Assembly: GCF_023821985.2 (NCBI RefSeq)
Contig: NZ_CP098805.1
Span: 2,728,001-2,792,000 of the forward strand
Source of the DNA: Dyadobacter chenhuakuii
GTDB lineage: Bacteria > Bacteroidota > Bacteroidia > Cytophagales > Spirosomataceae
Direction: 5' to 3'
Length of the DNA: 64,000 nucleotides
The notes beneath the pieces were generated by a model. That model ran no database searches. It worked only from the letters and a program-made list of their open reading frames with translations, and was not told the origin of the DNA. Made by a program: the position numbers and the translations under genes. Of this stretch, positions 51,082-60,521 are shown one piece after another; position 1 is the stretch's first letter; each line of letters starts with the position of its first letter.

Positions 51082-53082
51082 ATGATCAACGAGCCCGACT
51101 CAGCGCTGAATGGCCAAGGCTTTAATCAGCTGGAGAGCTTGGAAAACAAAGTGTTAGTCGAATCTATGGTAGAAGCGACCTGGATAACTGACGCAAGCGG
51201 ACGCTCCTTGCAAGATGCTCCTGCCTGGCGGACCTATACCGGCCAAACACTTGAAAAGTGGATGGAAGAAGGATGGACAGAATCCGTACATCCGGATGAT
51301 AAAGACGGTGTTATTGCCCTGTGGCAGGCTGCACTTCAAAGCAAACAAATGTCAAATTTTGTATGCCGTTTGCGACAAGCCGCCGATGACTGGTGCTGGA
51401 ACGATGTCAGGGTAGCTCCGATTCCGGGGGTGAATGGAGAAACTGTCAAATGGGTAGGCGCATGTGTTGATATTTCACAGCAAAAACAAGCCGAAGCTAA
51501 TTTCACCCAGTCCGAAACCCAGTTCCGGCTGCTGGCTATGCTGAGCTCTGATACGCTTTATCGCATGAGCGCTGACTGGCGTGTGATGGTCAATCTTAGG
51601 GGTTTTGACTTTCTTGCTGACACTGTAGTAACAAATGGCCAATGGTTTGAGCAATACATTCCAACTTCTGATCAGGAAAGGGTACGTGCTGCCATTGATG
51701 AAGCGATAATTAACAAAAGTCTTTTCGAACTTGAACATCAGGTGTACCGGGCTGACGGGAGTATTGGCTGGACATCCTCGCGGGCAACACCATTATTAGA
51801 CAATCAGGGACAGGTCAAAGAATGGTTTGGCACAGCACGTGATATTACAAAGCGTAAAATGGCAGAAGAAAGAAGAGTTTTTCTGCTTGAATTGAGCGAC
51901 AAGTTAAGACCACTTGCTTCTTCTTTAGAGATTCAGAAAACCGCGGCTTCATTGATTGGTGCAAAACTTAATACAGACCGGGTCATTTATGCCGAAATCA
52001 TAGGCGCCGAAGATGAATATCTAATTGCCCGAAATTACCTGGCCTCTGAGGATGTTATACCAGTCATAGGAAATTTTCCTGCGGCGCCTTTTGGAAAGTG
52101 GCTGATGGATGAAGCGAAGGCAGGAAATACAGTGGTCATCAACGATGTAGTGACTGATCAGCGACTAACAAATTCCGAGCGTGATGCTTTTTGCAAGATT
52201 GGAGTAAGGGCTTTCATTACCACGCCGCTTAAAAAAGAAGGAAAATGGGTCGCTGCTATGAAAATACACCACGGCCAGCCGCGCAACTGGACTGACTTGG
52301 AAATTTCGCTGGTGGGAGAAATTGCAGAACGCACCTGGGCAGCTGTGCAACGCGCCAAGGCGGAAGAAGCACTCCTGGACGCCGACCGTCGCAAAGATGA
52401 GTTTCTTGCATTACTGGCGCACGAGCTTCGTAACCCGATGGCGACGCTTTCCAATACATTGATGGTGCTCGAAATGACCGGCGGCATGAATCACAAGTTG
52501 CCCCTCGACAAGGCTATTAAAATGATGCGGAAGGAAGTTGTTCAACTGGTGCGGCTGGTAGATGATCTTTTGGACGTGAGCCGCATTAACCAGGGTAAGG
52601 TCACACTTGAACTGGAACGCCTTGACTTTTCAGCGCTCGTTAACGACGCAGTGCTGACTGCGCTTCCCATAGCCAATAGTGAAAATCGTCATCTTGCGAC
52701 AGCACTTCCAGACGAACCCATGTATGTAAACGGAGATCGTGCGCGCCTGACCCAGGTAGTCCGCAACCTTTTGTCAAATGCCATTAAGTTTACCAACGAA
52801 GACGGGCACATCTGGGTTGAACTCACGAAGGAACATGGGTATGCTGTCCTAAAGGTGCGTGATGATGGTATTGGGATTCCGTCAGATCAGTTGGATCGGA
52901 TATTCGAATTGTTTGTCCAGGTTAACTCCTCCCGCACGCGCCTACGGGACGGCCTCGGACTGGGATTGACGCTGGTTAAGGATTTTGTGGAAAAACATGG
53001 AGGACGAATCCAGGTCCATAGCGCCGGCCTGGATACGGGCAGTGAATTTATTATCTATTTACCTGTTATACCACCACTTTAG
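51082..53082 (+). CDS. PAS-PAS-GAF sensor histidine kinase
   Basis: 666 residues, soluble. PAS 1 (~25-140, EATWITDASGRSLQDAPAWRTYTGQ), PAS 2 (~145-275, SDTLYRMSADWRVMVNL ... WFGTARDITKRK), GAF (~285-430). HisKA has H-box FLALLAHELRNPMATL (about residue 452), followed by the HATPase domain with NLLSNAIKFTNEDG (N-box), VRDDGIGIP and RDGLGLGLTLVK. It ends in a 20-bp tandem duplication that includes its stop codon. It is followed after 32 bp by a single-domain response regulator, its probable partner. Confidence 0.92.
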   Translation: MINEPDSALNGQGFNQLESLENKVLVESMVEATWITDASGRSLQDAPAWRTYTGQTLEKWMEEGWTESVHPDDKDGVIALWQAALQSKQMSNFVCRLRQAADDWCWNDVRVAPIPGVNGETVKWVGACVDISQQKQAEANFTQSETQFRLLAMLSSDTLYRMSADWRVMVNLRGFDFLADTVVTNGQWFEQYIPTSDQERVRAAIDEAIINKSLFELEHQVYRADGSIGWTSSRATPLLDNQGQVKEWFGTARDITKRKMAEERRVFLLELSDKLRPLASSLEIQKTAASLIGAKLNTDRVIYAEIIGAEDEYLIARNYLASEDVIPVIGNFPAAPFGKWLMDEAKAGNTVVINDVVTDQRLTNSERDAFCKIGVRAFITTPLKKEGKWVAAMKIHHGQPRNWTDLEISLVGEIAERTWAAVQRAKAEEALLDADRRKDEFLALLAHELRNPMATLSNTLMVLEMTGGMNHKLPLDKAIKMMRKEVVQLVRLVDDLLDVSRINQGKVTLELERLDFSALVNDAVLTALPIANSENRHLATALPDEPMYVNGDRARLTQVVRNLLSNAIKFTNEDGHIWVELTKEHGYAVLKVRDDGIGIPSDQLDRIFELFVQVNSSRTRLRDGLGLGLTLVKDFVEKHGGRIQVHSAGLDTGSEFIIYLPVIPPL

Positions 53083-53109
53083 ACTAATTACCACCACTTT
53101 AAACTAATT
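53070..53109 (+). repeat. 20-bp direct tandem duplication at the kinase stop codon
   Basis: Two adjacent 20-bp units, ACCACCACTTTAGACTAATT and the same with AAACTAATT (one mismatch). The TAG of the kinase lies in the first unit. The second unit fills the gap to the response-regulator start. Confidence 0.85.
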
Positions 53110-53114
53110 GAAGA

Positions 53115-53504
53115 ATGGCAGAATCTGATAAAAATACGATCCTGGTTGTTGATGATAACCAGGACGCGGCCTACACGGTAGGCTTGTTTTTGGAGTTGAA
53201 AGGTTATGTTGTACATACGCGCAATTCTGGTAAAGACGCATTAGAAGCTGTTGAGGCGCTACGTCCTGAATTGGTTATACTTGACCTTGCAATGCCTGAA
53301 ATGGACGGTTACGAAACCGCAACATTGCTCCGTGCAAGTCACGGGCCTGCGCTTCCGATCATTGCGCTTTCGGGATATGGCCAGCAGGAAGACATTCGAA
53401 GGTCATCCGAGGCAGGCTTTAATGCACATTTGGTTAAACCTGTTGACTTTGTTGCCTTGATAGATCTGCTGAATTCATTTCTGGGCAACCCATCTCCCAA
53501 TTGA
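53115..53504 (+). CDS. Single-domain response regulator
   Basis: A 129-residue CheY-like receiver: ILVVDDNQDAAYTV (acidic pocket), acceptor Asp in LVILDLAMPEMDGYE, switch Ser in IIALSGYG and Lys in NAHLVKPVDF. The length and motifs match the receivers that sit at the C-terminus of hybrid kinases, so it looks like a hybrid kinase split into two genes. It works with the kinase encoded just upstream. Confidence 0.93.
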   Translation: MAESDKNTILVVDDNQDAAYTVGLFLELKGYVVHTRNSGKDALEAVEALRPELVILDLAMPEMDGYETATLLRASHGPALPIIALSGYGQQEDIRRSSEAGFNAHLVKPVDFVALIDLLNSFLGNPSPN

Positions 53505-53570
53505 AAATTTTTTATGGCATCTCAGGCTCAACGCTACAAAGAGCTGTTTTTCCTGGTTAGGTTTATAGTC

Positions 53571-55085
53571 TCACGGGTAAGATTGGGGGATCGTAACTTC
53601 AACGCTTGTTCCAACAGCCGGCTGACTTTCTACACTTAGCTTTGCTCCGAGAATTTCACAAAGGCGTTTGATGATAAAGAGCCCGATCCCTTCCCCATGT
53701 CCATCCGTATTGGATTCAACATCGGAAGTGGAGTTTTCGGTCTGTGTGCCATTCAGTTTTGCCAGCAGATGCTGAGTAAGTCCTGGCCCGGTATCCGAAA
53801 CTACAAATTTCCATAAGGCAACCTGCGCGTTCTCTGAGTCAATGGCTTGCCAACGAACACTTACACCACCTTCCCGGGTATACTTCAGTGCGTTTAAAAT
53901 CAGGTTTTGGGCGATGCGGCGTACCTTTACATCATCACCTTCTACAAGCAGATCTGCAGGCCCTTCAAATTGTACAGAAAGCCCCTTTTCCAAAGCCAGC
54001 TGCTCAGATCCGGCGCAGAGCTCTGTCAACAGGCTTCCGGCATTGAAGCTTTTAATGTGCAACTTTTCCTCACCTGATTCGAGTCTTGAATAATCCAGCA
54101 GCTGGTTCATCATCTCTGATACCTGTATCAGGTTACGCTGCAGCATTTCCAGGATTCTTTCCCGTTCATGATGGGTATCCATGGTATTTAGCAGGGCCGT
54201 TGCCCCTACGATTATACCGAAACTGCCACGTAGGTCATGGAATGAAGAGCGTAAAAATGCACCCCGATGCCTCACATATTCTTTCATTGCGGCCAGCGAC
54301 TCGACCATCTCGTTTGAGCTATGCAGCTGCTCTAACAGCTTTGTCTCCTTAAAACCACTTTCCTTAAAATCGGTAATATCAAGTTCTGTAATGGCAATGC
54401 CATGGTCGTGCCGGGTCATGGAGGTGGCCAGCCACCTGGGGTTCCCATCTAGCAAATGTTCCTCGTAGAATGGATTCCGGGTCAAATAAACCTGCCTCAT
54501 CTCCTGCTGATGCTGCAAAGAAAGAAGCCCTGATGCAAGCATGCCCACCAGATCTGAAACTGATTTGCCAAAGTCGCCGGAAAATTTCTGGTTGCATACT
54601 ACAAGCGTAAAATCAACCGGCTTTCCATCTTCACCTTCAATGGCCTTGAAAAAAGCAATTGAGGCAGGAGAGCTGTCCAGCACAGCCTGCAGGCTTGTGG
54701 CCACTCCGGTGAGTTTTTGATTGGCATTACTAAGCTCAACGGTTTTTTCGTCAACATGCACATTAAGCTGCTCAGTAAGTGTTTTTTGAAGATGGATATC
54801 GACCCCGCTGCCCGTATAACCCGTAAAAATGTTATCATCGGAAAACATCGGACTTGCATTTTCCAATATCCAACGGTATTGTCCATCGCTTCGTTTAAGG
54901 CGGTATTCCAGACTGAACTCTGTCTGATGTTTCAGATTTTCAGAGAAAGTGGCCTGGTAATTTGTCAGGTCATCAGGATGAAGTGCCCTGTAAAAAGTTG
55001 CCTGGCTTTCACCCGCAGCCTGCCCGGTAAAATTAAGCCAGCTTTGTTTAGAAAACCAATGTTGCCATCGGCGCCGCAGACCCAT
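53571..55085 (-). CDS. PAS/histidine-kinase half of a frameshifted CheB-CheR-PAS-kinase
   Basis: The 504-residue frame's true similarity starts at about residue 16 with WLNFTGQ. Before that it is an out-of-frame reading of the upstream gene. The first part is the second half of a PAS domain (TFYRALHPDDLTNYQATFSENLKHQTEFSLEYRLKRSDGQYRWILENASP). A coiled coil, another PAS-like domain and a HisKA-like segment with SSFHDLRGSFGIIVG follow. The HATPase has NLILNALKYTREGG, VSDTGPGLT and GEGIGLFIIKR. The H-box FHDLRG keeps the His. It could be expressed alone only from an internal start. Confidence 0.75.
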   Translation of the reverse strand: MGLRRRWQHWFSKQSWLNFTGQAAGESQATFYRALHPDDLTNYQATFSENLKHQTEFSLEYRLKRSDGQYRWILENASPMFSDDNIFTGYTGSGVDIHLQKTLTEQLNVHVDEKTVELSNANQKLTGVATSLQAVLDSSPASIAFFKAIEGEDGKPVDFTLVVCNQKFSGDFGKSVSDLVGMLASGLLSLQHQQEMRQVYLTRNPFYEEHLLDGNPRWLATSMTRHDHGIAITELDITDFKESGFKETKLLEQLHSSNEMVESLAAMKEYVRHRGAFLRSSFHDLRGSFGIIVGATALLNTMDTHHERERILEMLQRNLIQVSEMMNQLLDYSRLESGEEKLHIKSFNAGSLLTELCAGSEQLALEKGLSVQFEGPADLLVEGDDVKVRRIAQNLILNALKYTREGGVSVRWQAIDSENAQVALWKFVVSDTGPGLTQHLLAKLNGTQTENSTSDVESNTDGHGEGIGLFIIKRLCEILGAKLSVESQPAVGTSVEVTIPQSYP

Positions 55086-57721
55086 ATCATGGCTGGCGCG
55101 TTGTCGACAAGCTTTTCAAACCATTGCTTTCTTTCATTCAGCAACCGCTGCTCGCGGCGGTGGACCGTGATGTCTTCAAAACCCAGCAGAGTGATCTGCT
55201 TTCGATGCAGTGTTAACTTTCTTGCGTGGATGACCATCGTCCGCTGCTCATTAGCGGAAATACGCACATTCACTTCAAGGCCGCTAACAGGCGCATTATA
55301 AGCGCCGAGCTGGTGTAATAGGTCACGAAACTCAGGAAAATCGAATTGGCGGTTACCCAGCTCATAGATCAATTGTCCTTCGGTCCGCTCGGCATCCGTA
55401 GAAAAGAACCGGTAAAATGCCTGGTTTGCGCTTTTAATACGCATATACTCGTCCAGAACAAGGGTCGCTTCATTGATCGTTGAAAGAATTGCCTCCGAGT
55501 ATTCATAAGACTCGGTGAGTTGGTCGTTGCGGTTTTGCAGCTCCTGGTTAATGGTTTGCAACTCTTCATTGGCCGATTCAATTTCCTCCTTGCTGGTTTC
55601 AAGCTCTTCATTAATGCTTTGCAGCTCTTCATTGCTGCTGACTATTTCTTCGTTAGCCGATTGCAGTTCCTCATTACTTGCTTCCTGCTCTTCGACAATT
55701 GAATGCATGTCCTGTCGAAGTGCCGTGAGTTCGGCTTCCAGCTGGCGGTGGCGCTGGTCAGTGTCCCCCGTACGCGAAACGTGTGCCATGTTCTCACTGA
55801 CTTGTTCAAATAAAACCAAAAAAAGCTGCTGATTGGCAGGATTTGTGATGGGTACAGCCTCAATGTTAACATATATAGGTTTGCCCGGGTAACTGATTTC
55901 CAAACCATCCTTTCTTTGCCTTTCCGCTGTTTTACGCGCTTTGTGGACAATATTGCGAAGCTCGAAAACCAGTGAAGGGTGCGCCATCTTGGCCAGGTTC
56001 AAACTGGCTTTTCCCGTTGAATGCTGCAAAAAAGGCGATGTAACACCACGGAACTGAATAATTTCCAAATCCTGGTCAATGACCACGCTCGCCGGTACAT
56101 ATTCAGCGAGCAGCAGGTTATCCACCAGTTTGTCCAGGTCGCTTACCGTAACCAGTTCAGTGGTCTTGGTTGTGAGCGTTTTGATGGGAAGGGAAGGCGA
56201 ATTGCTTTTAAATGCCATATCGATTGAGATTTTGGCCCGAGTGTTGTTTTTGCGCACAAATACTTTTTGCGTTTTTTCTATCTGCGAAAAATACATGGAG
56301 GAACCGCCAACAGACTCCGATTTGCCTAGCAGCAGATACCCGTCGGGTTTAAGGGCATAGTGGAAGGTTGTAAAAACTTTCTTTTGCAGCTCGTCGTCCA
56401 GGTAGATCAGCAGGTTGCGGCAGCTGATTAAATCCATACGAGAAAATGGCGGGTCACTCAAAAGATTGTGCGGCGCAAAGACGCAAAGGTCCCGCACCAG
56501 TTTATTCACCCGGTAATGGTCGTCAACTTTGGAAAAAAAGCGCTCAAGCCGGGCAGGTGAAACATCCAGCACCTCACCTTTTGTAAAGACACCCATACGG
56601 GCTTTGGCGATAGCCGAGTCACTCAGGTCAGTAGCGAAAATCTGTATGGGCAGACTGGATGCCTTCGCGCCCAGCACTTCCAGCGTCATAATGGCCATTG
56701 AATATGCCTCCTGGCCGGTGGAGCACCCTGCTACCCAGATCCGGACTGCTTCACCAGCAGATTTGCCGCCAACAATGCGGGGAAGTATTTGCTTTTTAAC
56801 ATGCTCCATGGTGGCAGGATCCCGGAAAAAGCCCGTCACATTGATCAGCAGGTCATTAAATAGAATCCCAGCTTCCATCGGGTTCTTTTTAAGATAGATC
56901 ACATAGTCTGCGAGCGTTTCAAGTTTATAAAGCAGCATCCTTCGGATGATCCTTCGCCGTATGGTCGTCTTTTTGTAATGGTTAAAGTCCACCCCGGCGG
57001 CAGACTTTACGAAAGCTAATATTTTTTTAAGATCCTCTTTGTCGGAATCGTCCTGAAGTGCCTCGCTGCTTTCTGAGGTCAGCTGGAGAATATCTGCGTG
57101 GCTACTGAGCCTTAAAAGCTCGGCAGCAATATCGCTGGGTGGCAATACCATATCAACAACGCCCTCGATGATGGCCGACTGTGGCATGCCCTGAAAAACT
57201 GCCGTTTCATCCTGTGCAATCGTAATCCCGCCGGCAACTTTGATGGCCTTTAAGCCGAGTGTGCCATCACTTGCCATACCGGAAAGCACAATGCCTATCG
57301 CCCCGTCCTTCTGCCTTTCGGCCAGGGACATAAAAAAGTCATCAATAGGCAAGTGAGGAGCAGGTTTAGGTTTTCTGGGAGAAAGTACCAAAACCCCATC
57401 CACAACCTCCATGGTTTTGTCAGGCGGGATCACATAAAGCCGGTTTGGCTCTACGGGCATCAAATGGCCAGCCTCCTGAACCGGCATGGGAGTTTTGGCA
57501 GAAAGTATAAAGTCCAGTTTGCTGTCGTAATCCGGGGATAAGTGCTGGATATAGACGTAGGCCAGGCCTGTGTCTGCCGGCAGAAATGATAATAGTTCGC
57601 TCATGGCCTGTTGCCCGCCAGCCGAACCGCCAATGGCAACGATCGGCACAGGTTTTTTGCTCAGCTCCAGATTGGTATAGGCTGTATTTTCTGGGTCGGA
57701 GGTTGGCATCGGATCATTCAT
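54965..57721 (-). CDS. CheB-CheR-PAS half of a frameshifted CheB-CheR-PAS-kinase
   Basis: 918-residue frame. CheB methylesterase-like domain (~25-210): VAIGGSAGGQQAM (Ser), YIQHLSPD (His), VLSGMASDGTLGLKAI (Asp). CheR methyltransferase domain (~230-500): RIWVAGCSTGQEAYSMA, FSRMDLISCRNLLIYLDDELQ. A coiled coil of NEELQ repeats (~655-745) and a PAS domain follow. A second PAS begins MIWVCGADGNIGFLNKA; after Ala the frame goes out of register and stops at 54965. The break at about 55038-55046 can be repaired by one extra nucleotide, joining it to the kinase frame. Fused proteins of this order (~1400 residues) are common in Bacteroidota. Confidence 0.8.
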   Translation of the reverse strand: MNDPMPTSDPENTAYTNLELSKKPVPIVAIGGSAGGQQAMSELLSFLPADTGLAYVYIQHLSPDYDSKLDFILSAKTPMPVQEAGHLMPVEPNRLYVIPPDKTMEVVDGVLVLSPRKPKPAPHLPIDDFFMSLAERQKDGAIGIVLSGMASDGTLGLKAIKVAGGITIAQDETAVFQGMPQSAIIEGVVDMVLPPSDIAAELLRLSSHADILQLTSESSEALQDDSDKEDLKKILAFVKSAAGVDFNHYKKTTIRRRIIRRMLLYKLETLADYVIYLKKNPMEAGILFNDLLINVTGFFRDPATMEHVKKQILPRIVGGKSAGEAVRIWVAGCSTGQEAYSMAIMTLEVLGAKASSLPIQIFATDLSDSAIAKARMGVFTKGEVLDVSPARLERFFSKVDDHYRVNKLVRDLCVFAPHNLLSDPPFSRMDLISCRNLLIYLDDELQKKVFTTFHYALKPDGYLLLGKSESVGGSSMYFSQIEKTQKVFVRKNNTRAKISIDMAFKSNSPSLPIKTLTTKTTELVTVSDLDKLVDNLLLAEYVPASVVIDQDLEIIQFRGVTSPFLQHSTGKASLNLAKMAHPSLVFELRNIVHKARKTAERQRKDGLEISYPGKPIYVNIEAVPITNPANQQLFLVLFEQVSENMAHVSRTGDTDQRHRQLEAELTALRQDMHSIVEEQEASNEELQSANEEIVSSNEELQSINEELETSKEEIESANEELQTINQELQNRNDQLTESYEYSEAILSTINEATLVLDEYMRIKSANQAFYRFFSTDAERTEGQLIYELGNRQFDFPEFRDLLHQLGAYNAPVSGLEVNVRISANEQRTMVIHARKLTLHRKQITLLGFEDITVHRREQRLLNERKQWFEKLVDNAPAMIWVCGADGNIGFLNKAGLILPGRLRVKARQLFTGHFILMT

Positions 57722-57760
57722 AATTAACAGAGATAAATTCGTCCTGACTTTGCGGCAGGA

Positions 57761-58642
57761 CTAGGCTATGCCATTTTCTGGCTTTTTAGGAAACGAAATG
57801 GTGTCCCACCAGACAGCACATAAGTCGGTCAGATACGAAAAAGACCCCGCGGGCTCGGCAGTTTTGACCAGATACGCGTTAGCTTGAAGCTTAAAACTGG
57901 CCTTAATGTCCTGCTGGTGCCCGGATGAGCTCATTACCACAACCGGTGCGATTGGAATGCCCTTGTCCACAAAGTACATCCTCAGCCAGGCCAGCAAATC
58001 CAGGCCTTGCTTGCGGGCTGGCAGGTACAAATCCACGATGATGAGGTCGATGGCCGCAGACGCTGTCTTGTCGAGCGACTCGAAAAAATCGATAGCAGTT
58101 TCAGCAGACGTTTGGCGGATGACATTGAGACCGGGAGCATCCCTTTTGATAAAAATTTCCATCAGCTCGGCGTGGTCCGGATTGTCCTCGATAATGACAA
58201 CGTTCTTGCCAGCAGTGTTTCGAAACGTTCCTGTCTGCGCTGCAGGTAAATAAATATTCAGAAAGCAAAGATTGACGGCATGCGCCATGCGCAGGTAACC
58301 ATCAAGGGTATAGGGTTTGACAATGTATGCATTTGCCCCCTGTTGATAGGCCGATTCAATAGTAGTATGGCTTTGGCTTGTCGAAACGAGCACTACTGGA
58401 ATATGGCGCAGCTCTGATCGGTCCTTTAAAGCAGATAACGCTTCAACCCCATTCATAATGGGCATATTCATGTCCATTAAAATAAGTGAGGGCTCTATGG
58501 AGCAGCTTTCCTCCAAAAATGTCAGCAGCTGTTGTCCGTTGGTAAACTCAACGATTTCAGTCTCTTCTGCCATGCTTTCAAGCGCTTGCCTGATCAGCAT
58601 CCGGTTATCTTCATCGTCATCTACCAGGTAAATCTTTCTCAT
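57761..58642 (-). CDS. Response regulator with two receiver domains
   Basis: 293 residues. Receiver 1 (1-130): KIYLVDDDEDNRML, acceptor Asp in LILMDMNMPIMNG, VVLVSTSQSH, AYIVKPY. Receiver 2 (~145-290): VVIIEDNPDHAELM, Asp in LIIVDLYLPARKQG, VVVMSSSG, AYLVKT. No output domain, so it probably acts as a phospho-relay or branched sink for the CheB-CheR-kinase encoded 39 bp downstream. Both sites look intact. Confidence 0.9.
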   Translation of the reverse strand: MRKIYLVDDDEDNRMLIRQALESMAEETEIVEFTNGQQLLTFLEESCSIEPSLILMDMNMPIMNGVEALSALKDRSELRHIPVVLVSTSQSHTTIESAYQQGANAYIVKPYTLDGYLRMAHAVNLCFLNIYLPAAQTGTFRNTAGKNVVIIEDNPDHAELMEIFIKRDAPGLNVIRQTSAETAIDFFESLDKTASAAIDLIIVDLYLPARKQGLDLLAWLRMYFVDKGIPIAPVVVMSSSGHQQDIKASFKLQANAYLVKTAEPAGSFSYLTDLCAVWWDTISFPKKPENGIA

Positions 58643-58721
58643 TATTTTTTCATTGTCGTGTAATCATCCTGGCTCCAAATCTCAGGTTTGCTATTGTTAT
58701 AGGCTGGAAGGGAAGTAAGGT

Positions 58722-59075
58722 CTAAGAAGCCGGAAGATCCGCTGGAAGTGCGATGGCTGATTTGCCTTGCTTTTTTTTGATCCGCTTTTTGAGTGTATAT
58801 ATGGAGTGTTCCGTAATGGAAACCCCAAGTTCATCCTTAACCTGCGCTACAACAATGATTGCAGGTAGGTTAAAAAGGTTTTCGCCGTAGTAGGCAAGTA
58901 AAACATCGTAACGGCCTTTAAGGCGGAGATCAAACGCCTGAGTAACATATTTCTTGTCCAAGACGCTGTTGTTTACCCAATGAAGCTCTAATATAGGTCT
59001 AATATATTTACGATGGTGTAAATTTCCGGTTGCGATTGAAATATCGCCCTCAAAGTATTTACTCAAAGTGGGCAA
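58722..59075 (-). CDS. Hypothetical protein
   Basis: 117 residues, no signal or membrane segment. The first part is beta-rich (YFEGDISIATGNLHHRKYIRPILELHWVNNSVLDKKYVTQAFDL). The middle reads LKGRYDVLLAYYGENLFNLPAIIVVAQVKDELGVSITEHSIYTLKKRIKKKQG, a strongly basic helix, then a short polar tail. It lies between the stand-alone CheB (15-bp gap) and the double receiver, so it is probably in the same unit. The first domain could be a sensor and the basic helix could bind nucleic acid, but I do not recognise a family. Confidence 0.65.
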   Translation of the reverse strand: MPTLSKYFEGDISIATGNLHHRKYIRPILELHWVNNSVLDKKYVTQAFDLRLKGRYDVLLAYYGENLFNLPAIIVVAQVKDELGVSITEHSIYTLKKRIKKKQGKSAIALPADLPAS

Positions 59076-59090
59076 CTTGGCATTAGCATA

Positions 59091-60113
59091 TCAAGGCAAC
59101 TTGATGTCATTTACCTGCCCTTGAGAATAGATATAGTCCAGCAATGCTTTGGAGCGGGCTTTGAGGATATCGGCCTTTTCTTCAAAAGTCCTGGCATCTG
59201 AATCATTTCCACTCATTTCACTGCGCGTCACACCTTGTTCTAAAAACAGGATACCTTCTTCCATACTGCGCATTGCTTGCCACAGTTTTGTTTCGACCGC
59301 CTCGGTAATCCCTGACCACAGGGCGCTTGCTGAAAACGCGTGCCCTGTATGGCAACGGTAGCGGACATTTGCTCCTTCCTGGAAGCTGTTCAGTACCCCG
59401 CCACATTCGGGACAGGTTAATTCCGAGGTCTCTCCCATCTTGTTGATGCCTTTTGATAAGGCGTTTTTTTGTCCGGCAATTTCAATTTCGACCTTCATTC
59501 TGGTTTTAAGCGCATCATCTTCCAGCTGGATAGGCTCCGCAGGCTGGTTGACGAGTGTGTTGATCAATTGCCCGATATCCTTTAAGGGTAGAATATAATC
59601 CGGATCTACTCGTTCAAGGGCGTTTTTAGGCATATCCGGATAAGGAGAATCTTCGGGGCTCTGAACAATTGTAACACCACCAAATTGCTCGACCGACCAC
59701 AGCCCTGAACTACCGTCGTTTAAATACCCGGTCAGCACAGCGGCGATCACACGGCTCCCATGCCAGTAGGCGGCCGAACGCATTGTTACATCGACAGCTG
59801 GCCTGAAATTATTTTCTTTCGGCCCCCTTTTAATGGAGATGTGCTCTTCTTCAATAATCAAGTGGTGATCCGGTGGTGCAACATAAATGATGCCTTTTTG
59901 TATCTTTTCCCCATCCTGTGGGTGCTTGGCTGGAAGCGGCCCGTTGCTGGAAAGTATATCCGGCAAATAACTAACCTTATCTGCAGCAAGGTGCTGCACG
60001 ATAAAAATGCTGGCGGCCAAATCCTTATTAAAAGATTTAACCAGTTCTTTCAACGCGGGAACGCCTCCTGCTGATGACCCTATAACAATAATATCGCGGC
60101 TTCGTAAATCCAT
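59091..60113 (-). CDS. CheB-type methylesterase with C-terminal zinc ribbon
   Basis: 340 residues from the ATG at 60113, which gives MDLRSRDIIVIGSSAGG. The longer frame adds 18 unlikely residues. Catalytic triad: Ser in GSSAGG, His in IVQHLAAD, Asp in TGYLNDGSSG. There is no receiver domain, so activity is not controlled by phosphorylation in cis. The C-terminal ~100 residues contain CPECGGVL and, 17 residues on, a CHTGHAFS pair, a probable zinc ribbon, followed by helices. No chemoreceptors are nearby, so the target of demethylation or deamidation is unknown. Confidence 0.88.
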   Translation of the reverse strand: MDLRSRDIIVIGSSAGGVPALKELVKSFNKDLAASIFIVQHLAADKVSYLPDILSSNGPLPAKHPQDGEKIQKGIIYVAPPDHHLIIEEEHISIKRGPKENNFRPAVDVTMRSAAYWHGSRVIAAVLTGYLNDGSSGLWSVEQFGGVTIVQSPEDSPYPDMPKNALERVDPDYILPLKDIGQLINTLVNQPAEPIQLEDDALKTRMKVEIEIAGQKNALSKGINKMGETSELTCPECGGVLNSFQEGANVRYRCHTGHAFSASALWSGITEAVETKLWQAMRSMEEGILFLEQGVTRSEMSGNDSDARTFEEKADILKARSKALLDYIYSQGQVNDIKLP

Positions 60114-60285
60114 CGGGGTAATTTTAATTGATTGAGGAGGCCTTTTGTAGTATTCTAACCCTACCAACTGGCACAGATCAACCTTCTCTATTTTTCTATG
60201 ATTGAATTGTGTGATTTTAAATTATTCAATATGCATGAGGCGTTTTAAAATAAATATCGTTCCAACCAATTCCCATGACCTCAAG

Positions 60286-60319
60286 AAAAAAGCCACTTAC
60301 AGAAAATTTGTAAGTGGCT
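60286..60319 (-). terminator. Rho-independent terminator of tRNA-Ala
   Basis: AGCCACTTAC (60291-60300) and GTAAGTGGCT (60310-60319) form a perfect 10-bp stem with a 9-nt loop. On the minus strand five T follow (plus-strand A-run 60286-60290). It begins 11 bp after the tRNA 3' end. Confidence 0.85.
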
Positions 60320-60329
60320 GATTAATAAG

Positions 60330-60403
<74 letters not shown>

Positions 60404-60521
60404 ATTTCAAGTATGAATTCCCCTCCGTTGAAGGGAGTGCAAATATGAAACGGAGAAAGCTTATAAGCAAGCTTGCAGCAAACTTTATCTTTTGGCAGAA
60501 AGGTCAGTGCGAAGTGATAAA

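Noticed and set aside
55036..55050. Programmed -1 ribosomal frameshift in the CheB-CheR-kinase
   Set aside because: The site A AAC AAA is not an X XXY YYZ heptamer and I see no strong downstream structure; mutation or sequencing error is more likely.
60151..60166. TGGTAG-N5-GAATA 53 nt before the CheB start
   Set aside because: The distance fits but only part of each half matches; not counted in the regulon.
60169..60174. TGGCAC on the plus strand upstream of tRNA-Ala
   Set aside because: No plus-strand gene follows and no TTATW at the required spacing.
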